Assembly (NCBI GenBank): GCA_013397935.1
Contig: VZRN01005851.1
Coordinates: 1,911,072 to 1,975,071 of the forward strand
DNA length: 64,000 nt
Source of the DNA: Dasyornis broadbenti
Taxonomy: Eukaryota; Chordata; Aves; Passeriformes; Dasyornithidae
Direction: 5' to 3'
Of the stretch, positions 38,917 to 53,800 are shown piece after piece; within the stretch, counting starts at the first letter, position 1; each line of letters opens with the position of its first letter. The notes beneath the pieces were generated by a model. The model made no database searches. It worked only from the letters and a program-made list of their open reading frames with translations, and was not told the DNA's origin. A program made the translations under genes and the position numbers.

Positions 38917-41900
38917 GCAACAAAAACACCGAATCTGAAGAAAGCAGCATTTAATGGTCATGGATGTTTTTGCAAAGCACCTTCAATATTTACAAAGGCT
39001 CAGCTTTACACCTGCTGTTGAAAGACTTTTGGTAACTTTGCACGAATCCATGGCATGTCATCATTCATTTGTTACACAAGAGGCCAGTATGTCTCAGGAA
39101 ATGGGATGAATTTATTGTGTAGGTACATATGCCTCTCAATGTCATTTCTTCCTAGAGGCTCTTAAACATGGTGATCAAATGTCTAAAAACCAATTATGAC
39201 CATTGTCTTCAAAGAGAGTAGAAATACCTGCTTTCATAGAAAATATCCCTCTCTTCTCACAATTTTTCTTCATTACCTTCTGATCAGAGACCTCAAAGAT
39301 GCACTTAGACTTCTTTCCATCCCAAAAGAAATAAAATCTTTTAAAGGTTCAGTCAGGAAGAGCCAGTAAGAATAAAAGAATTGCAGCATGATTATTATCA
39401 GTGTTTAGGCAGCTCTCTCGGGAAGGGGCAAACCCCATTTTCTATCCGCACTTTCAAAACCTGTTTCTGGCCTTGTGTCAATCAGTCATTAGCTAATATG
39501 CACTCCTTGGAGTAACAATACACCTAAAGTATCTCCATCAAATAGTTTACTGCTCATTGCCTTGAACTTGAGAGTTTCAGACCTCTCAGGCAATGGCAAA
39601 ACAAAAAATGGGGCATCCCACATTCTGTGTAGAAGAGGGATAAAAATATTTCAAGTCTTTCCTTCAAATGAATTGCTGTGGACTTTTACCAAAAGTTTAC
39701 TGAAGGAGGATACAATACCATGGAGCCAAGGTTCAGCTACTTTTTCCCAGTATGGAAGGATTTTGTCATGGCTGATTTCCTCTATTCTACTTTCCATACA
39801 AAATATAACATGTAAGTACACACTATAGGATTTCACTTTGCGAAAGGTCTGTGCTGCCTTTCCTAAGAATGAAAAAAGGTCTCATGCAGTAACTGATTAA
39901 GGATCTTCTAGAGAGAGTTAGTAAGAATGTTCTAAACCTTTTCCAATGTCAGTTTTACAGGTAAGACCACAATTTAGGCATGGTGAGGTGGACTGTCATA
40001 CTATTGCAAAGGTGCTGAATGACTTCAATCCAGAATGCAGCCTAATGACGAGTCATTAATGAGAACTGACCAGATGGTGTTTTAACCTGTTATATCAAAT
40101 CATGTAAAATTAGGTCTTACAGACAGCAAATGGTGGATGTAAATCCACACAGAAATAGGAATATATCCTTCTTCAGATTTAATGTCTTAAATCTGTACAT
40201 AGCAGTCCTCATAGGTTTTTATAATTTTAATTCAATTTTTTTAACACCCCCCCAATTCAGCCTGGCTATGTATCATCTGAGAAAAAACCATGATGGCCAA
40301 TTGTTTAACATCTCAGCTTCTGTTCCAGTATTAAAGAAAGAGCAGCATTTGTGAATGACAGCAAGCTTTTAACACTGTTGAGAACACAGTGTACTAAACA
40401 CTTAGATGCAGAGAAGAGAACTTGTTTTTCAATTTTTTCTTTCATCGGAATTGTTCATAATGGGTTTGTATAACACTAATCCACTTAGAGGTTTTCAGGC
40501 AATGTGGGTGAAACCCGGATGCCCCCAGGTGACAGCCAGCAGCGGCCTCTGCAGCACGGCACCCGCTCTGCCCCACAACTGCTGCTCTAGGGCCAACGCT
40601 GGGTTTGCACAAACAAATCTGACTCCCAAAACCCCCTGAGTCTGAGTTGCCCTGTTCAAAGCCCACAGAAACCAGTAATGATGCTCACAGAGCTTAAAGC
40701 AAAAACACACTTTGTTTTTCCAAAAGGCCTTAGAGGAGAGAAATGCAAAATGCTTTTTTCACTTGGACTTTCAAGGTATGTATTCAATAACTTTCAACCC
40801 TTAGAAAGAAAGCAGGGAAGAAATTACTATTTCTTATCACAGATCCAGTGTTCAACAAATCCCGTATAATCTACAACCTTCTGACATCTTTAGTAACTAA
40901 ATAAGAAGAAATCACACTGCACTGCAAACAACACCAATATATTCACATGGTAGCTGCAGGTCTCTAATGAAATGCTACTATCTTAGAAATATTTAAAAAA
41001 ACGAAGTAAATAAAAATACATCAATCTGTACTCTGAGTCACAACAGTGTCCAATTACCCAGATCAAGTTTTTTGACATGTTACTGCATATTTACTTCACT
41101 CCTGTACTTGGCAAGCCTTTCTATAATTTTCATACGTTGTTCTATTACACCTCTACTCCATTTTGCATGCACAGCATGTCTACACTCATCCCCAAGTCTT
41201 TCCACAAGCCCCACGTTCTCTCCTCCGGTGAAGTTGATCTGCAAAATTCTGTAGAATGTTTCTTGTTTCACCGTCTTTTTCTCCCACCTCACCATTTTAC
41301 TTTTCTTTTATAGTTATTTTAAATTGAGAGACTGATCAAGCCAAATTTTGTGTATGATCACAGAGCATTTTAGATATGAAAAAATGTGCATATACATCTG
41401 TAAATGCAGATAGCCTGGTCTGACCAACTGTCTGCTATACTTACATTTTTGTTCCAGACATGCACTTGGAAAATCAATATGTATTTGGAAAAGGGGATCA
41501 ACAAGGAGTCCAATCTTAAACCCACAAAACCTATGGGAAGATTCTGATTGATTTTAAAGAGTTTTGAAATACAATCTTTCATATGTTGTTCAGTCAGTTT
41601 TTAAAGCATATTCTGAGGAAATTGCCATTTTGCTTTTACAGAAACCTAAAATTTCTCCACATAAAGTAAGCTACAACTCAGAAATCATTTTAAAAACTTC
41701 AGAAACTTTACACAGCAGGAGAAAGGCCAGGAAAAATGAAAAAAAAACAAATCTGTGCTTGCAAATTCATGCTTCTTTGAAGGCTGTTTATAAAAATTAA
41801 AGCAAGTAAATTATATCAAAGCAAGGGGTAGAAAGTGATTAACTTGAATTAAATTGAATTTATGCAAGGATGCTGCTAAAAATCACTAAAAGTAAATTTT

Positions 41901-42219
41901 TACAAGAAGTCCGCAGCCCCGAACTATAGTCATAACATAGCATGACAAATCAACAAATCAACTGAACATCATCCAGATTTTTGAGAACTTGATAGCCAAG
42001 AGACAAGACAGATGGCTGACTAGCAAACATGCAGGCATCTTTCTTCTTTTGTGAAATAAAGTTTTTTCCAAATTTTCCCAAAGTGTAGTGGCTTAATTTG
42101 CTGGATTAGTTTACCTCCTACATTTGGAACATTCATAGCAAAGAAGGAAGGAAAGCTCGCCAATTTCAGAGCATTCAGATATTTTAAAACAACAGCCAGA
42201 ATCTCAAAGAGTTTTTATT

Positions 42220-42325
42220 CCAGCTCTGCAAATGGAGAAACTGAGGAACAGATGGATTGAGAGGGCTTCTTTTGCACTGAGAAATTCCCCTTGAAATCAG
42301 TCAGTGGTGAACACAGATTTGGTGA
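42220..42325 (+). repeat. Possible ancient MIR-like SINE remnant
   Basis: AAATGGAGAAACTGAGGAACAGA, followed about 50 bases later by AATCAGTCAGTGGTGA, resembles the core and distal part of a MIR/CORE-SINE (GAAACTGAGGCACAGA followed by GTCAGTGGC). Spacing is roughly right, but the middle is not alignable by eye. MIR copies exist in birds at low number, so this is plausible but weak. Confidence 0.35.
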
Positions 42326-45300
42326 AAACAAGATTTCACAGTCAAGCTGACTACTGGAATTAGAAATGGGATTTAACAGTTCCCGCACACTCATGCTTCA
42401 GAAGCCAGGTAAAACCAAGTCGCTTTTCTCGAAATAAGAATTTGATATCTTTTCGGAGTCCATTATCTGCTAATCATTGCACGAGGTTTTATATCCCAGA
42501 AGAATATACCTCAATCTGTGTCTTAAAACTAACAATTTTCTGACTTGCCTTTGCCCTAGAAACATGAGATGGACCCAATTTTGAGAAAGGAGGGCTAATG
42601 AACTGCGCTTTGCAGAGATTTATATGCAAATATGATGTGGTTTATTGGAGGACATGTGGTAGTTGCTGGCACCTTTGGAAGGACTTTCACAGATGTGGCA
42701 CATCCCTTCTCAGCTGCTCAAATTTTTCCCATTTCCTGTGATTTTGGTCTTTTCACCAACAGTGTCAAGAATAAAGAAATCTATATACCTAGAACCATAA
42801 CTACAGTGTCTCAATCTCCCCATACAGCCAACATGGTGCGATGTCAAACACATAAATCAACTATGCTATTTAGGTATTTTTAAATATATCAACTCATTCT
42901 CTATTCACATTTGAAATTATCTAAATAAAATGTTTCATCTTGCGTTTGGTTAAGGATTTGTCTGTGGGAGAGTTTGGGGGTTTTTTTTTTCTATATGTTT
43001 GAAATAGCAACTAAGTCTTAGATAATTTTTTTAAAGCATATAAAATATAGATTGTTTTCAGAAACTCATGCTGGAGCAAGTGACTTATCCCACAGTTCTC
43101 AGACACTGACTGCAGGGTAGAATAGATATCTCCCTGAAGGTCTACTCCACTCCTCACTGAAGAATCTTAGAAATATAATTTGTATTACAGAAGTAATATT
43201 TAAATAATACAACTAGGAAAGATGAATCAAGGTGTATATTTAATAATAAAAAGCCATTTGATTCCCAACTTCATTTAATTTTTTAAAATCTGAAATCAAA
43301 TATGGTAATAATTTCATAACTCAAAAGGAAGAAGAGTCAACGAGAAAAATTCTTTTCCATAAGCAGTTTTGAAGCAAACGAACTGGCATTTTGCAACAAA
43401 ATTATCATTCTTTAGTATATACACTCTGACTTCACTGTGACTTAATCAAGCAATTTATAGTCATGTCAGGTCTAGCATTAACAAAACTGTAAATTATATG
43501 AGAAATTAATAGCTCTGCTACAGAAGAAAACTTTTAACCTTTCTAGCCTCTAGCTTAGCCTTGTAATCTTTTTGTGTGCTTACAATAAAAATTTTTCTAC
43601 CTTTAAAATTTTTATTTTTCTGAGTTAACATATTATTTTTTAAAATGTACTAAATAAGCTTAGAAGAGAATGTCACAAATAGTGTAACATCTTTTTAGCT
43701 CAGTATGGAGTGTTGAGGGAGGATCACTGAGCCTCTGTGTTTTGTTCTTTGTGATGGAAAAGGTGATAGAGTGAGAGCCTAAGGTCTCTTTCTTCTATCC
43801 CTTTCCTTCACCTTGAAGTGGTGAGTGCAGCCATGAAGAGAACCTTTCTGCCCAGGGCAGGCAGGGAGAGCAGGGTGCCAAGTTTTAGAGATGCCAAAAT
43901 GATCTGAAAATAGTGAACTTCAGGGGATCAAGGAGGAGAAGAAAATGATGATATTCAAGAAAAGCTCATGCACAAGCACTGTAATGTGAAAATATAAACA
44001 AAAGTGAACTCATGAATGAATAACAATTCTGACAGAACTGTTCTAATGTGAACCTGTTCTCTTTGTATCCATGCCAAATATAAATAACTCAGGCTGGAAG
44101 TTACTGGCACCACACTGATTTTAATCACATTATGCAGAGGGCGTTTTGGAGTTAAGAGGCCTGTACAGGGATCTGGAGTTGGCACAGTGTAGGGGAATAA
44201 AAAACAAAATAAAGGTGGAGATCTGAGTACATGCTATTCTGCTTAGTTCAAGATAAAACAATAAACACCAGGAAAAAAAATGTCTACAAGAACTAACAAT
44301 GAAGATAACTGAAATAAGTGTATAGAAGACCAACAGGCTCTAGAAATAGATGCACGTTGATTTTACTACAAATCATTGCAACTACAAAGGAAGTTAAGGA
44401 CTATGTAAAATGTTTTTTTGCAATTTATAATAACATAATTAATTGGCAATAAAGTTTATAATTAACATGTGTGTCAAGGCTCATTTTATTCATTGTAGGG
44501 AACAGTATGAAAGCTGACAAACTGCAGTTTGCAAACATCACAGTATAATAAGTTACCAGAGATAACAACGTATTTCCGAAGCCATCTAAGAACTTATATG
44601 CATATGCATTTTACATAGCAATTTAGGCAGAAATTATTGCTGTTGACTTTCCACAAGCAGCTTTAAAAGAGAACTAGGCTACATATTACTAGTTAGGAAA
44701 TTTAATTTGAATCAGATAAATTAGCAAAAAATTTAAATACATTTATTAAACAGAATTAAGTCCCTAAGTGTTCAGTTTCATTCAAAATTAAAGTGACATC
44801 AATATGGTATGACATAATTTTCCAAGTGAATTAAGCAAATCCAAATTAAGGCTGTCTTAGTCCTAAGAAAAAGAAATCCCTGTAGGTGTTAACTGTAATC
44901 CAAACAGTCATTTTCACAAGTCTCTTTTTTAGTGTTATGTGATTTATTCTCTGGGCTTCCTTGAATTAACCTAGAAAGAATTTTAATAATGTATGAAAAA
45001 TCTCCAGTCAGATCCAATTTTCTTTATATGTGGCAAACTCCCAGAGACTTAATAAATCATAAGGGATCTTTGACTTATAATATTTGTTTGCCAGAGGATA
45101 ACAAATTAGCAACAACTACGCCTCAGATTAACACAGAAAAGAAAGGTTAATACCTAAGAAAGAAATGTACTGATTTAGAAACAGAAGATTTAGATTTATG
45201 CAGCGGTTCTGGCAAATAAGTGTTTATATATTATTGGTTAAAAACAGGTGGGACACACCTATTTTTTTTTAATTGAGGTGTTCTACCCTTGTCCTTTGTC

Positions 45301-46594
45301 TGAATTTGCTCTGTGGAATTATGTTTGGAGATTAATGCATCTTTTACTTCAATATCAGCAATGCAATTTTTTCCTTGCAATTCCTTGTAAAAAACCCACA
45401 CATTAACTTCTTTCCCTAGAGAATTTTACCTTCCTTTTATTTACTGCTTTCTTTTGATAAGAGCGCTTTAATAGGCTCATCTGATGCACAAAACAATCCA
45501 ATCGACCTCTTTAAGGAAGATTGATTTTTATTTCTCTTACATTATTGCACAACTAAAATGCCTGTTTACAGCACTTTATGTGAGATCAGATTCAGACTGA
45601 CTTGTAAATGAAGTAAGAAACAGTGCTGTTGCAAGCCAAAAGGTTTGAATGTACAGCAAACATACTCACAAATGTGTCCCTCAAATGGGACTTGACTGAA
45701 AATTTTCAAACTTAACTTGTAAATAAATTTAACATCAGTTAAATTTCCTTTGTGTGTCACAAATAAATAGTGAACAGAGCAGAGAGTATCACCGCCAAAT
45801 ATTGGCAGTTCATGAACTAGTCTAGTCTTGCACTGCTTAATCCATTTCCTATCAAAAATAATTATATTAAATACTAGTACATATTTTCAAAGCAAAACTT
45901 TTTAGGTAATTTCCACATAGAATTCTATATAACTCTAATGTACATCCATTTTAAAAAGGCATGGATACTCCCAGCCTTTCAATAAATTCAATATGAAGGT
46001 AGTTTAAAAATTGCACTGTGTGCCCCCTAGGCATCCCATAGCAGCTTGTAAACTCCCCTTTCAGTTATAAAATCCACATACAATTTTTCATTTTCTTTTT
46101 GAAGTGCTCTCACACAAATAATGACTTCTACATTTCTCAATATTTCTTCTGTAATGTGGGGAAACCAAATTATTTCAAAGATTTTATTTTGCAGAACCTC
46201 TGCCTATAAATGTTCCCTGGATTTTCTCACATCACTCAGTGAAATGCAGTGAATGTTTTGTTATAACTCTAAAATTTTCCTCAGAGCAATTTTTTTTTTT
46301 TTTTTTCTGGGAGTTCTTTTCCAGTCTACAATTCATTAATGACGTGTACTTGTACATAGAAAATGCTTGTATATGTAAGTGTTTCATCTTGGTACACAAG
46401 CTCAAAAAAAAAAATCTGTTTAAAGTATGTCCTTTTTTTCTTATGTAAAGTTTCTTCATATTTTAATACTTAATGAGTAAAATTGCAATGCTTCTGAAAA
46501 CGTAACCTTTTTTCTGCAGAAAAAGTATGAGCTTATTTATATCTTCATTGCCATGTGAAAAAAAATATTTCCAATACAACAGAAAAGTTAGATA

Positions 46595-46970
46595 TCATAG
46601 AAACATAGAATCACAGAATCACAGAATAGTTTGAGTTGAAAGGGATTTTCTAGACCATGTAGTTCCAACCTCCCTGTCACAGGAAGGGGCATCTTCCACT
46701 ACAAGTAACTCAAAGCCCCTTCCAATCTAGCTTTGAACACTTCCAGGTCTGAAGCTCCACAGCTTCTCTGGGCAAGCTGTTCCAGTGCCTCACCACTCTC
46801 ACAGTAAAAAATTTCTTCCTAACATCAAATCTAAACCTACCCTCTTTCAGTTTAAAGCATTCCCCCTTGTTCTATCATTACATGACCTCGTCAGAAGCCC
46901 CCTCCCAGCTTTCCTGTAAGCCCCCTTTCTCTTCTCCAGGTTTCTCTCAGCCTGTCTTCATAGGAGACGA
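46595..46970 (-). mobile_element. CR1 LINE 3' tail, antisense
   Basis: Starts with TCATAGAAACATAGAATCACAG, the inverted form of the CR1 terminal (ATTCTRTG)n repeat, which here has about four units. The usual antisense tail follows: TTTGAGTTGAAAGGG, TTCCAACCTCCC, GGGCATCTTCCACTA, CTCTGGGCAAGCTGTTCC, ATTTCTTCCTAACATC and CAGCCTGTCTTCATAGGAGA. It lacks the internal block present in the 53881 copy before the CAGCCTGTCTTCAT segment, so it carries a small internal deletion. It is 5'-truncated. Confidence 0.93.
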
Positions 46971-49861
46971 CTGGAAAATTGAAAAATCTAATATTTCCTC
47001 CCAGCGAAATTTACTGCATTCATGTCTATTGGATTTTGAGAGACAAGTTTCTAACATGAAAGTCAAATTTTCCAAGTTTCACTGTACTGTGTTATGAGGA
47101 GCAAAGCTGTACTTCAGCAATCCAGTCACAGAAACATTGATATCATCACTGCTGGTATGAGAGGGATCAAGAAATCATTAGCGCTTCTGTTAAAGGCTGT
47201 TTAATCAAGCCCCTCTCTTGACACACCTGCAGTAGCATGTATCAACCCTAGAAGTTAAGCCCTCATATTTTAACCTGGAAGCTGGAAGTTTTCAGAATTA
47301 TCTGGTACTCAAGCCTGCTTTATCTCAAGAGACAAAAGTTTTTTGCCTTGTTACGCTCTCCTCTTGCAAGTTCTTCATTACAAAACCCACAAAAATATAT
47401 TGTTAAACCATTTGACTGAGAAAGGTATGCTCAGATTTTTCCCTCTCATGTTTGTTTTTTTCATAAGATCATATTTTCCCTTAGACCTTGATAAATGCAT
47501 GTTTTCTCACCCATGATTTCTTGGTATTAATAAAAAGAATTACGTAATTTAGACCGAAGCATTTTATTTCATCAAAGTGCCAGCTGTTCTTACATATATA
47601 ATAATTGCAAATTGCCTAGGCAACCTGCATAACTACACAAGACATGAGAAATCCTCTGGGTCTGACAGCTTGCACATAACACTTTCTTCTTCAGGCATGA
47701 GATCCTTGCCTCTGTGAGATACACTGCCCTCACTTCTGCACACAAGCCAGACAAGGATGATGCTGGCCTTAGGAGCTTTTAGGTTTAGAGCCTCTTTAGA
47801 CTGCTCTTGGAGGAAAAGGAGGGAGATGCGTTCCTCCCACGGATGGGAATGGCTCTGCCTCTGTTGCCCCCTGAGGAAACCTGAGCCAGTGAGCCCAAAC
47901 ACACTGAATATGTCCCAGCTTCCATTAAACAAATTATGATGAACCCATCATATGTGTCTCTTACTTCAGTGGCTTGTAAATATGGGGGAATTATTTTAAA
48001 GTTTTCCTTTCCAGATTAAGCACTTCCCCAGGTTCATTCTGGGGGCAACTGCTGATAAGAAAACCAACTGGTAAGTTTGTTAATACAACATTAAATTACA
48101 GGTTTCTTTCTGAAAACTGTGAACACCAGAAAGCAATATTTTTCATATTGATGAGCTTAGTTGACAAGTGATGTTCCTCTGATTTTTAGCCCTATATGTA
48201 AGCACCAACAAGTCAGCTTGATTTCTTTACATCTCATTTTTAATGGAATTTTAAGTCCTACTCCAAAAGTAAATCCACCCAATAATCATGAGGGTGACAA
48301 AAAGAAATAGCCACCCAAGCAAGCTGAGTTGAGTTAAAGACTGCAACTCTGTTGTCAGGTAGAGGCAGATTTGAGCAGTAGTCAATTTACCACACCCTGG
48401 TACCAATTTTAACCACAGGACATCTTGGTCTTCCAGGTGGCATTGATTTACAAAGTCTCTTACTTTTTTAATTGCTGAGTTATAACAATTTTTCAGTAGG
48501 AATGTAGCACATTTATGTATTTAGATTTTTTTTCCGTAAGGAAAAGTAGTATCCCAATGTTTTCAGTGTTACATTCACAAAAACAAGAGATAAGTATGGA
48601 AAACAAACCCCAGCTATAAGTGGTTATGTTTGCCTTTGGCATTCATTGCCCACAGTCAAGATAAATTCAACATAAATCAAAATCAGCAATTTACAGTACT
48701 GACTTACAGCAATCCAAGATTAACTACCTTGTACAACAGAGATTAAATTCAACTATTCTTGAGAGATCATAACTTCATCTAGATTCCATCTCTTATTGAG
48801 GAAAAAAGTCAGCAAAGTTTTCAAATCCTGGAGAAAAAAATTTAGAGGTTGAATTATATTGGAAAAATTCTTACAAGCCTGTGAATTGGTTTGTTTTTCA
48901 TCCCAGGACTTCAAAATATGTTAATCATATTGCTCTCTCATATTCCACTCCCTATGTCTATTTGGAGGCCTCATTTTGGCTTTGGCAAGGTTTTACATTT
49001 GTCCTTGAGAAAAGTAGGAAATTTATAATGAAAAATTATTAAAACGTTAAGAGAAACATTCCCTTCCCTATGGCTTCCATCAAACCAACATCCCAAGAAT
49101 ATTGATGGTTTAGATCATGGATTAAAGTGCCCAAGAAGGGAACAAGGAATAGACAGAAAAGGTTGTAGCCAACAGTACCAAATCTTAGCAGAAAAAAATC
49201 CTACATCAAAGTATAAATAAATGTTTGAGCAAGAAATACTTGTCAGGAGATAGAAATTATCATAATGGATAAAAATGAAAAGAAACTTGCTGGCACAGAA
49301 GCTGAATAAAGAAATGAGTCAATGTCATTAGAGTTATAATACCTATAATTCAGCATGAAATATCATTTGAAAGACATAAGACTGAAAAAAACATTTGCCA
49401 GGATAATTTTTTTCTAGTGTTCTGGATAAGTTATTGGTAAATGTAAAATCTGGGTGGCAAAACTGAAACAAACAACAGCCATTTCGTCATTAAATATCAG
49501 CTTCTGGAGGTCACTTTTGACACACCTTTAACATCTCAGAAATCCATAAAAGCCAGCACAAAAAAAGTCAAGCAGGTTAAAAGTGGTTTTGAGTTATTTT
49601 ATTAACATGCCATGTACTACTACTTTAACATCAGTTTCATGACTGGAGACTCATGATGGTTTAATGCAGAAGAAAATAGAAGATCTCAGTCTCAATGTCT
49701 CTGTTCTGGTACTGAACTACAGGTTTGTGTTTTAAGGTGTTTCTTAGCAACTGTTTCTTACTAGCTCTTGCCTTTGCTGTGTTAAGCTCCTGAGAGTTTG
49801 CCAATCACTGTTTGATAATCTTTTGTTTCCCCAATCAGCTAAAATTTTTAAGAGCAAATAA
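46971..49861. other. Non-coding spacer between CR1 copies
   Basis: Ordinary AT-rich DNA. No exon, RNA gene or transposon recognised. Confidence 0.55.
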
Positions 49862-50150
49862 TCGTAGAATCATAGAATACGCAGCTTTGGATCCATCAGG
49901 ATCATTGAGTCCAACTCCTGGCCCTGCACAGGATGTCCCCAAGAGTCACACCACGTGCCTGAGAGCATTGTCCAAATGCTTCTTGAACTCTGCCTGGTTT
50001 GGTGCTGTGACCACTTCCCTGGGGAGCCTGCTCCAGTGCTCAGCCACCCTCTGGGTGAAAAACTTTTCCCTGATATCAAGCCTAAACTTCCCTGACTCAT
50101 CTTCATGCTGTTTTCTTGAGTCCTGTCACTTGTCACTAGAGTGAAGAGAT
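49862..50150 (-). mobile_element. CR1 LINE 3' tail, different subfamily, antisense
   Basis: Begins TCGTAGAATCATAGAATA (inverted terminal repeat). It then has a tail unlike the other copies: GATCCATCAGGATCATTGAG, CCAACTCCTGGCCCTGCACA, AGAGTCACACCACG, TTGAACTCTGCCTGG, then CACTTCCCTGGGGAGCCTG and a TCCCTGATATCAAGCCTAAA segment. This type of 3' UTR is known from other avian CR1 subfamilies, so it represents a separate insertion wave from 46595 and 53881. Confidence 0.88.
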
Positions 50151-50788
50151 CAATAAAAAAGATGGCAGATTCTGTATGAGATAGTTGGAACTGCTTATTA
50201 TAAATCTCAGTATTCTCAGACAGTCTCAGTATTCTGGTTCAAAAGTATTTCCCATTTTTAAAAAGCATGCATTCCTATCTTCTTAGTGAAAGTTCAGCAG
50301 AGCCTAGGGAGAATCTTCTTTTAAATAATATTCCACTGCAAATATAGGTGTTTCTGTGATTTTCAATTACCTACAACACATCAAAACCATACAATATCCA
50401 TCAGCTCACCTATATCTTTCTCTCCACACTTGCATCTGCCCATCTGACAGTGAGGTAAGGAGTACCAGATGTGTTTTAAATCCCACATTCTTAAGGGTAT
50501 TTTCTCAATTTCTAATGGCTGTCTTCTAATTCTTCCCTCAGAATTCTCATATACCATACGAAGGGTAAGCCACGTGTGAGAGCTGATATCAAACTAAACA
50601 ATGAAGGTCCACAGCATGCCAAGAGAAGGCTTCAGGATTACCCAACGTATTTCTCCAGCCACCTCCATGTTCGGAAAGGTCAAAGTTTGCACACATGGCC
50701 CTTCTGAACTGTTGCATGCACCTACAATATATAGCAGAAATGCCTGCAGAGGAGCCAAAAAATTCAACAAAATTATGCGGTTTTAAAG

Positions 50789-50819
<31 letters not shown>

Positions 50820-53800
50820 GGGAGTATGGAAAAGTAAATAACTCATTTGGAGGCATAAACACCAGAAGGAGCCCTGAAGGAGATATGTTTTATTGCATTT
50901 TAAACAAATATCAAGGTGAGTAACTTCCATGAGAAATACACTGCAATTTGATTTCAGTAATTTATTAAATTAACAAAACCATATTTGTTTATCTCCATTA
51001 CCAAAATTGCAGAAGTTGTCATGTTATTTTGAAATACCATTTCAGTCTCAAACATGAATTACAGAGGAGAATTTCAGTTGTGTTTCAAATGGTTTTGTAC
51101 CACAGTCCAACACAGAGAATTTACGCTCCAACAGTTTTCTGAGCAGAATGAAGGTTATGCGAACACATCACTCACCATATTTTCTCCCATCATGTGATAG
51201 ATAAATCCTTACATTCACATCTAGTAATAATTGGATTATTTACAAAAAACCCATCAGATTTTAAATCATCAGATCTGTTTCCTATGAACCCACTTACCTC
51301 CATCCCATCACTGCAGTACCTGAGTCACACATGATTTTCATGTGAAAAAAATCGGCTTTTACATGCATTTTCTCTACAAGTCTCTCACATCAGCTCTTGG
51401 TTCACACTTCCAACCAGTCACCATATACCCCAGGCAGAGAACTACTGTTCCAACCTGCTCATCATGATCAGACCTATACCAAGGCAGTTTCTTCAACCAG
51501 CAAGCGGTGGGACCATTACAGCTGCAAAACTGCTTAAATCCTATAGACCATCTTTGTAAAGGGATCTGAAAAAGCAGATACACCTTCAGTGCTGCTTTTA
51601 AAACATACTGGCACCTATCTCCTTCATGGAGTCAGCTGCCTTAGCATTTCCAAATTAACCTTGCTTGAAACAGCCTTGCAAATTTTTCCCACCTAATTTC
51701 TTTGATCTCACAATTAGTACCTGGGACAGTGTCTGGGACCAAGCTCCAGTTTTCCCAATGCTAGTTCAGGGTATCTGCAGGAAAATATTTCCACTCTTGG
51801 AGCTGTTATTGAAGCGTTAGACTGTAAGCTTTGTAAGGGAGAAAACATTAGCAGCCTTTTATTCTTTTTTTTTTTTTTCCTGTAAGTGCCACAAGTATAC
51901 TAATAACTGCTGCTAAAAGGAAATTTAGAATTCACAGCCAGTTTCCACCAGGGCAAGTTTCCCATGGATACTATTTATCTTCACTTGTTCAAAGGAAATT
52001 AACAATATGGTGTGGAGCAGAGCTAGCATCTTCACATTCGCTAATGCCCAACATCCTGAGCTTTGGCATGTGATATGTTGAAGTATGAATTTGTACACAT
52101 TCAAGGCTCAGATCAATCAAAATATTTCCTACATGAGTTCTTATTAACAAAGCAGAGGGTAAGGAAATAAAGAACTGTAAAAAGAGGATAAATCTCTTCA
52201 ACTGAAAGCAGCTGCTCAGGCTGCCTGAAAAACAAGAATTAAATTTGTAGCAACAAAACTGAGACTACTTGAAAATGTTCAGAAAAATCTTCAAACACAA
52301 ACCTGAAAAGCCTCCCACACTTGGAGAGACACTCATCCAGCTGGTTCCCTGCTTGAGTTCCTTCTCCAGCAGAGCTGTAGCCCACTTTTTTTACAGTGCC
52401 ACGTTATGGCTTCTCTCCTGCTTTGTGCCATTCGTGGCCTTGGGTACTGGGTCTAACACAGGAGGTCTGATATTGCCTGTGCAGGGCCCACTTTCTGAGG
52501 AACTCAGTTAAAGGCTGTGTCCTGCCTTCACAGCCTCTTACAATAACATATCTTGCCTCAAGCCCTCCATGCCAATCATCTTTACCATGATGTCAGCCAT
52601 TCCTGGGTTTCACATCTGTCAAGAAGTGAGGTCTGTAAAACTCAAAAGTGAGTGCCAAAATGCTTTGTTTCGACCAGAGATGAAGCCATTATCTAGGACA
52701 TGGAACATCCACATCACAGTCTCTGAAAACACTTTTTCAGCCGTACTAAACTCTGTCTCCTTCTCTTGCTCATCCCCAGTTAGCATGAAGCACCTGAACT
52801 GCAGCCCTTCTGGAGGCTGTTGTGTTTGTTTTCACTAAAAATTCACGCTAAGGAACCTCCCCTGGAAAAAGTTTTATTACAGCAAAGGCGTTGACAAAGA
52901 ATTTCAGTTTTGACAAAACAATACTTCTCAGTCATGAATACAACTCTCATAGTTGCATCATTGTAAGCTAATTACTGGGATATAGTGAACTCTTTCTGCT
53001 GTTTACAAAAATAAAAGAATAGGCAGGAACTTTTTCTGTCAGCTGTCAAAATTAGCAATAAGCTAGTTTTCAGTGAAGAAAGTTTCTGGCAAGCTGTCAA
53101 CCAGAAAATGGAATATCAGGAAGAGAACCTTTATCAGACGTGAAAAACAAGTGTAGCATTTAAGCATGGTTAATGCAAGGCTTGGTTTCACTGCATGCAG
53201 CTCATCTGTGTAGAGTGGAAACAAACAGAAACGTTTATCTGTTGAGAGAGAAGGAAGGGAAAAGATTAGATGACAAGAGGGAAAGAGCTGTGGGAATTTT
53301 CAGGAAGGTCTAAAGCATCCAGTTTAACTTGTTTATTAAGTTGGAAAATTCTGGATTTAGCTCCCAGTCAAAGCCCTTTTTTATCTGCCTTTTTTTGCAT
53401 ATCTACAAGGAAATCCACCTTACGCTTGTTGCACAAATGTGTTTATCTCCACTGAGGACAGTAGAGAATGCTGAACTGGAAAAGGTTTAATCAAAAGTTT
53501 GTAGGATTCACCATGTCAAATTGGAGTGTTGCTCTAGCAAGATCAGTTTCTTTCTGCCACAGAGACAATGACAAATGACTCTGCAGAGGGAAAATCACCA
53601 CACTTCTGAACCCATCATGCATATCAAACATCACATTTAACCTCCTAATTTCTCACTGATTTTTAACACCAGGTGCATTTTGAAGCATGATGTCAGATAA
53701 TAGTTTTCTAGAATTGGTAACTACAGCAAGATCAAGTACTGAGGAAAACAGATATAAAGAGCCTTCACACTGAGAGCTTAGGACGTGTCAGGAAGATTTA

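Larger units (their letters stand above)
30338..46594. other. Non-coding intergenic desert (middle)
   Basis: AT-rich sequence with no recognised exon or clear transposon. It holds homopolymer runs (30407-30421, 33700-33717, about 36450-36465, 38896-38916, 46290-46307) and a small GC-richer patch at about 40500-40640 with no gene-like content. A possible ancient MIR-type remnant near 42220-42325 is listed separately. Confidence 0.6.

Noticed and set aside
33725..43367. 18-base identical words TTCTTTTCCATAAGCAGT at 33725 and 43350
   Set aside because: Similarity does not extend beyond the word. In 64 kb of AT-rich DNA one such match can occur by chance.
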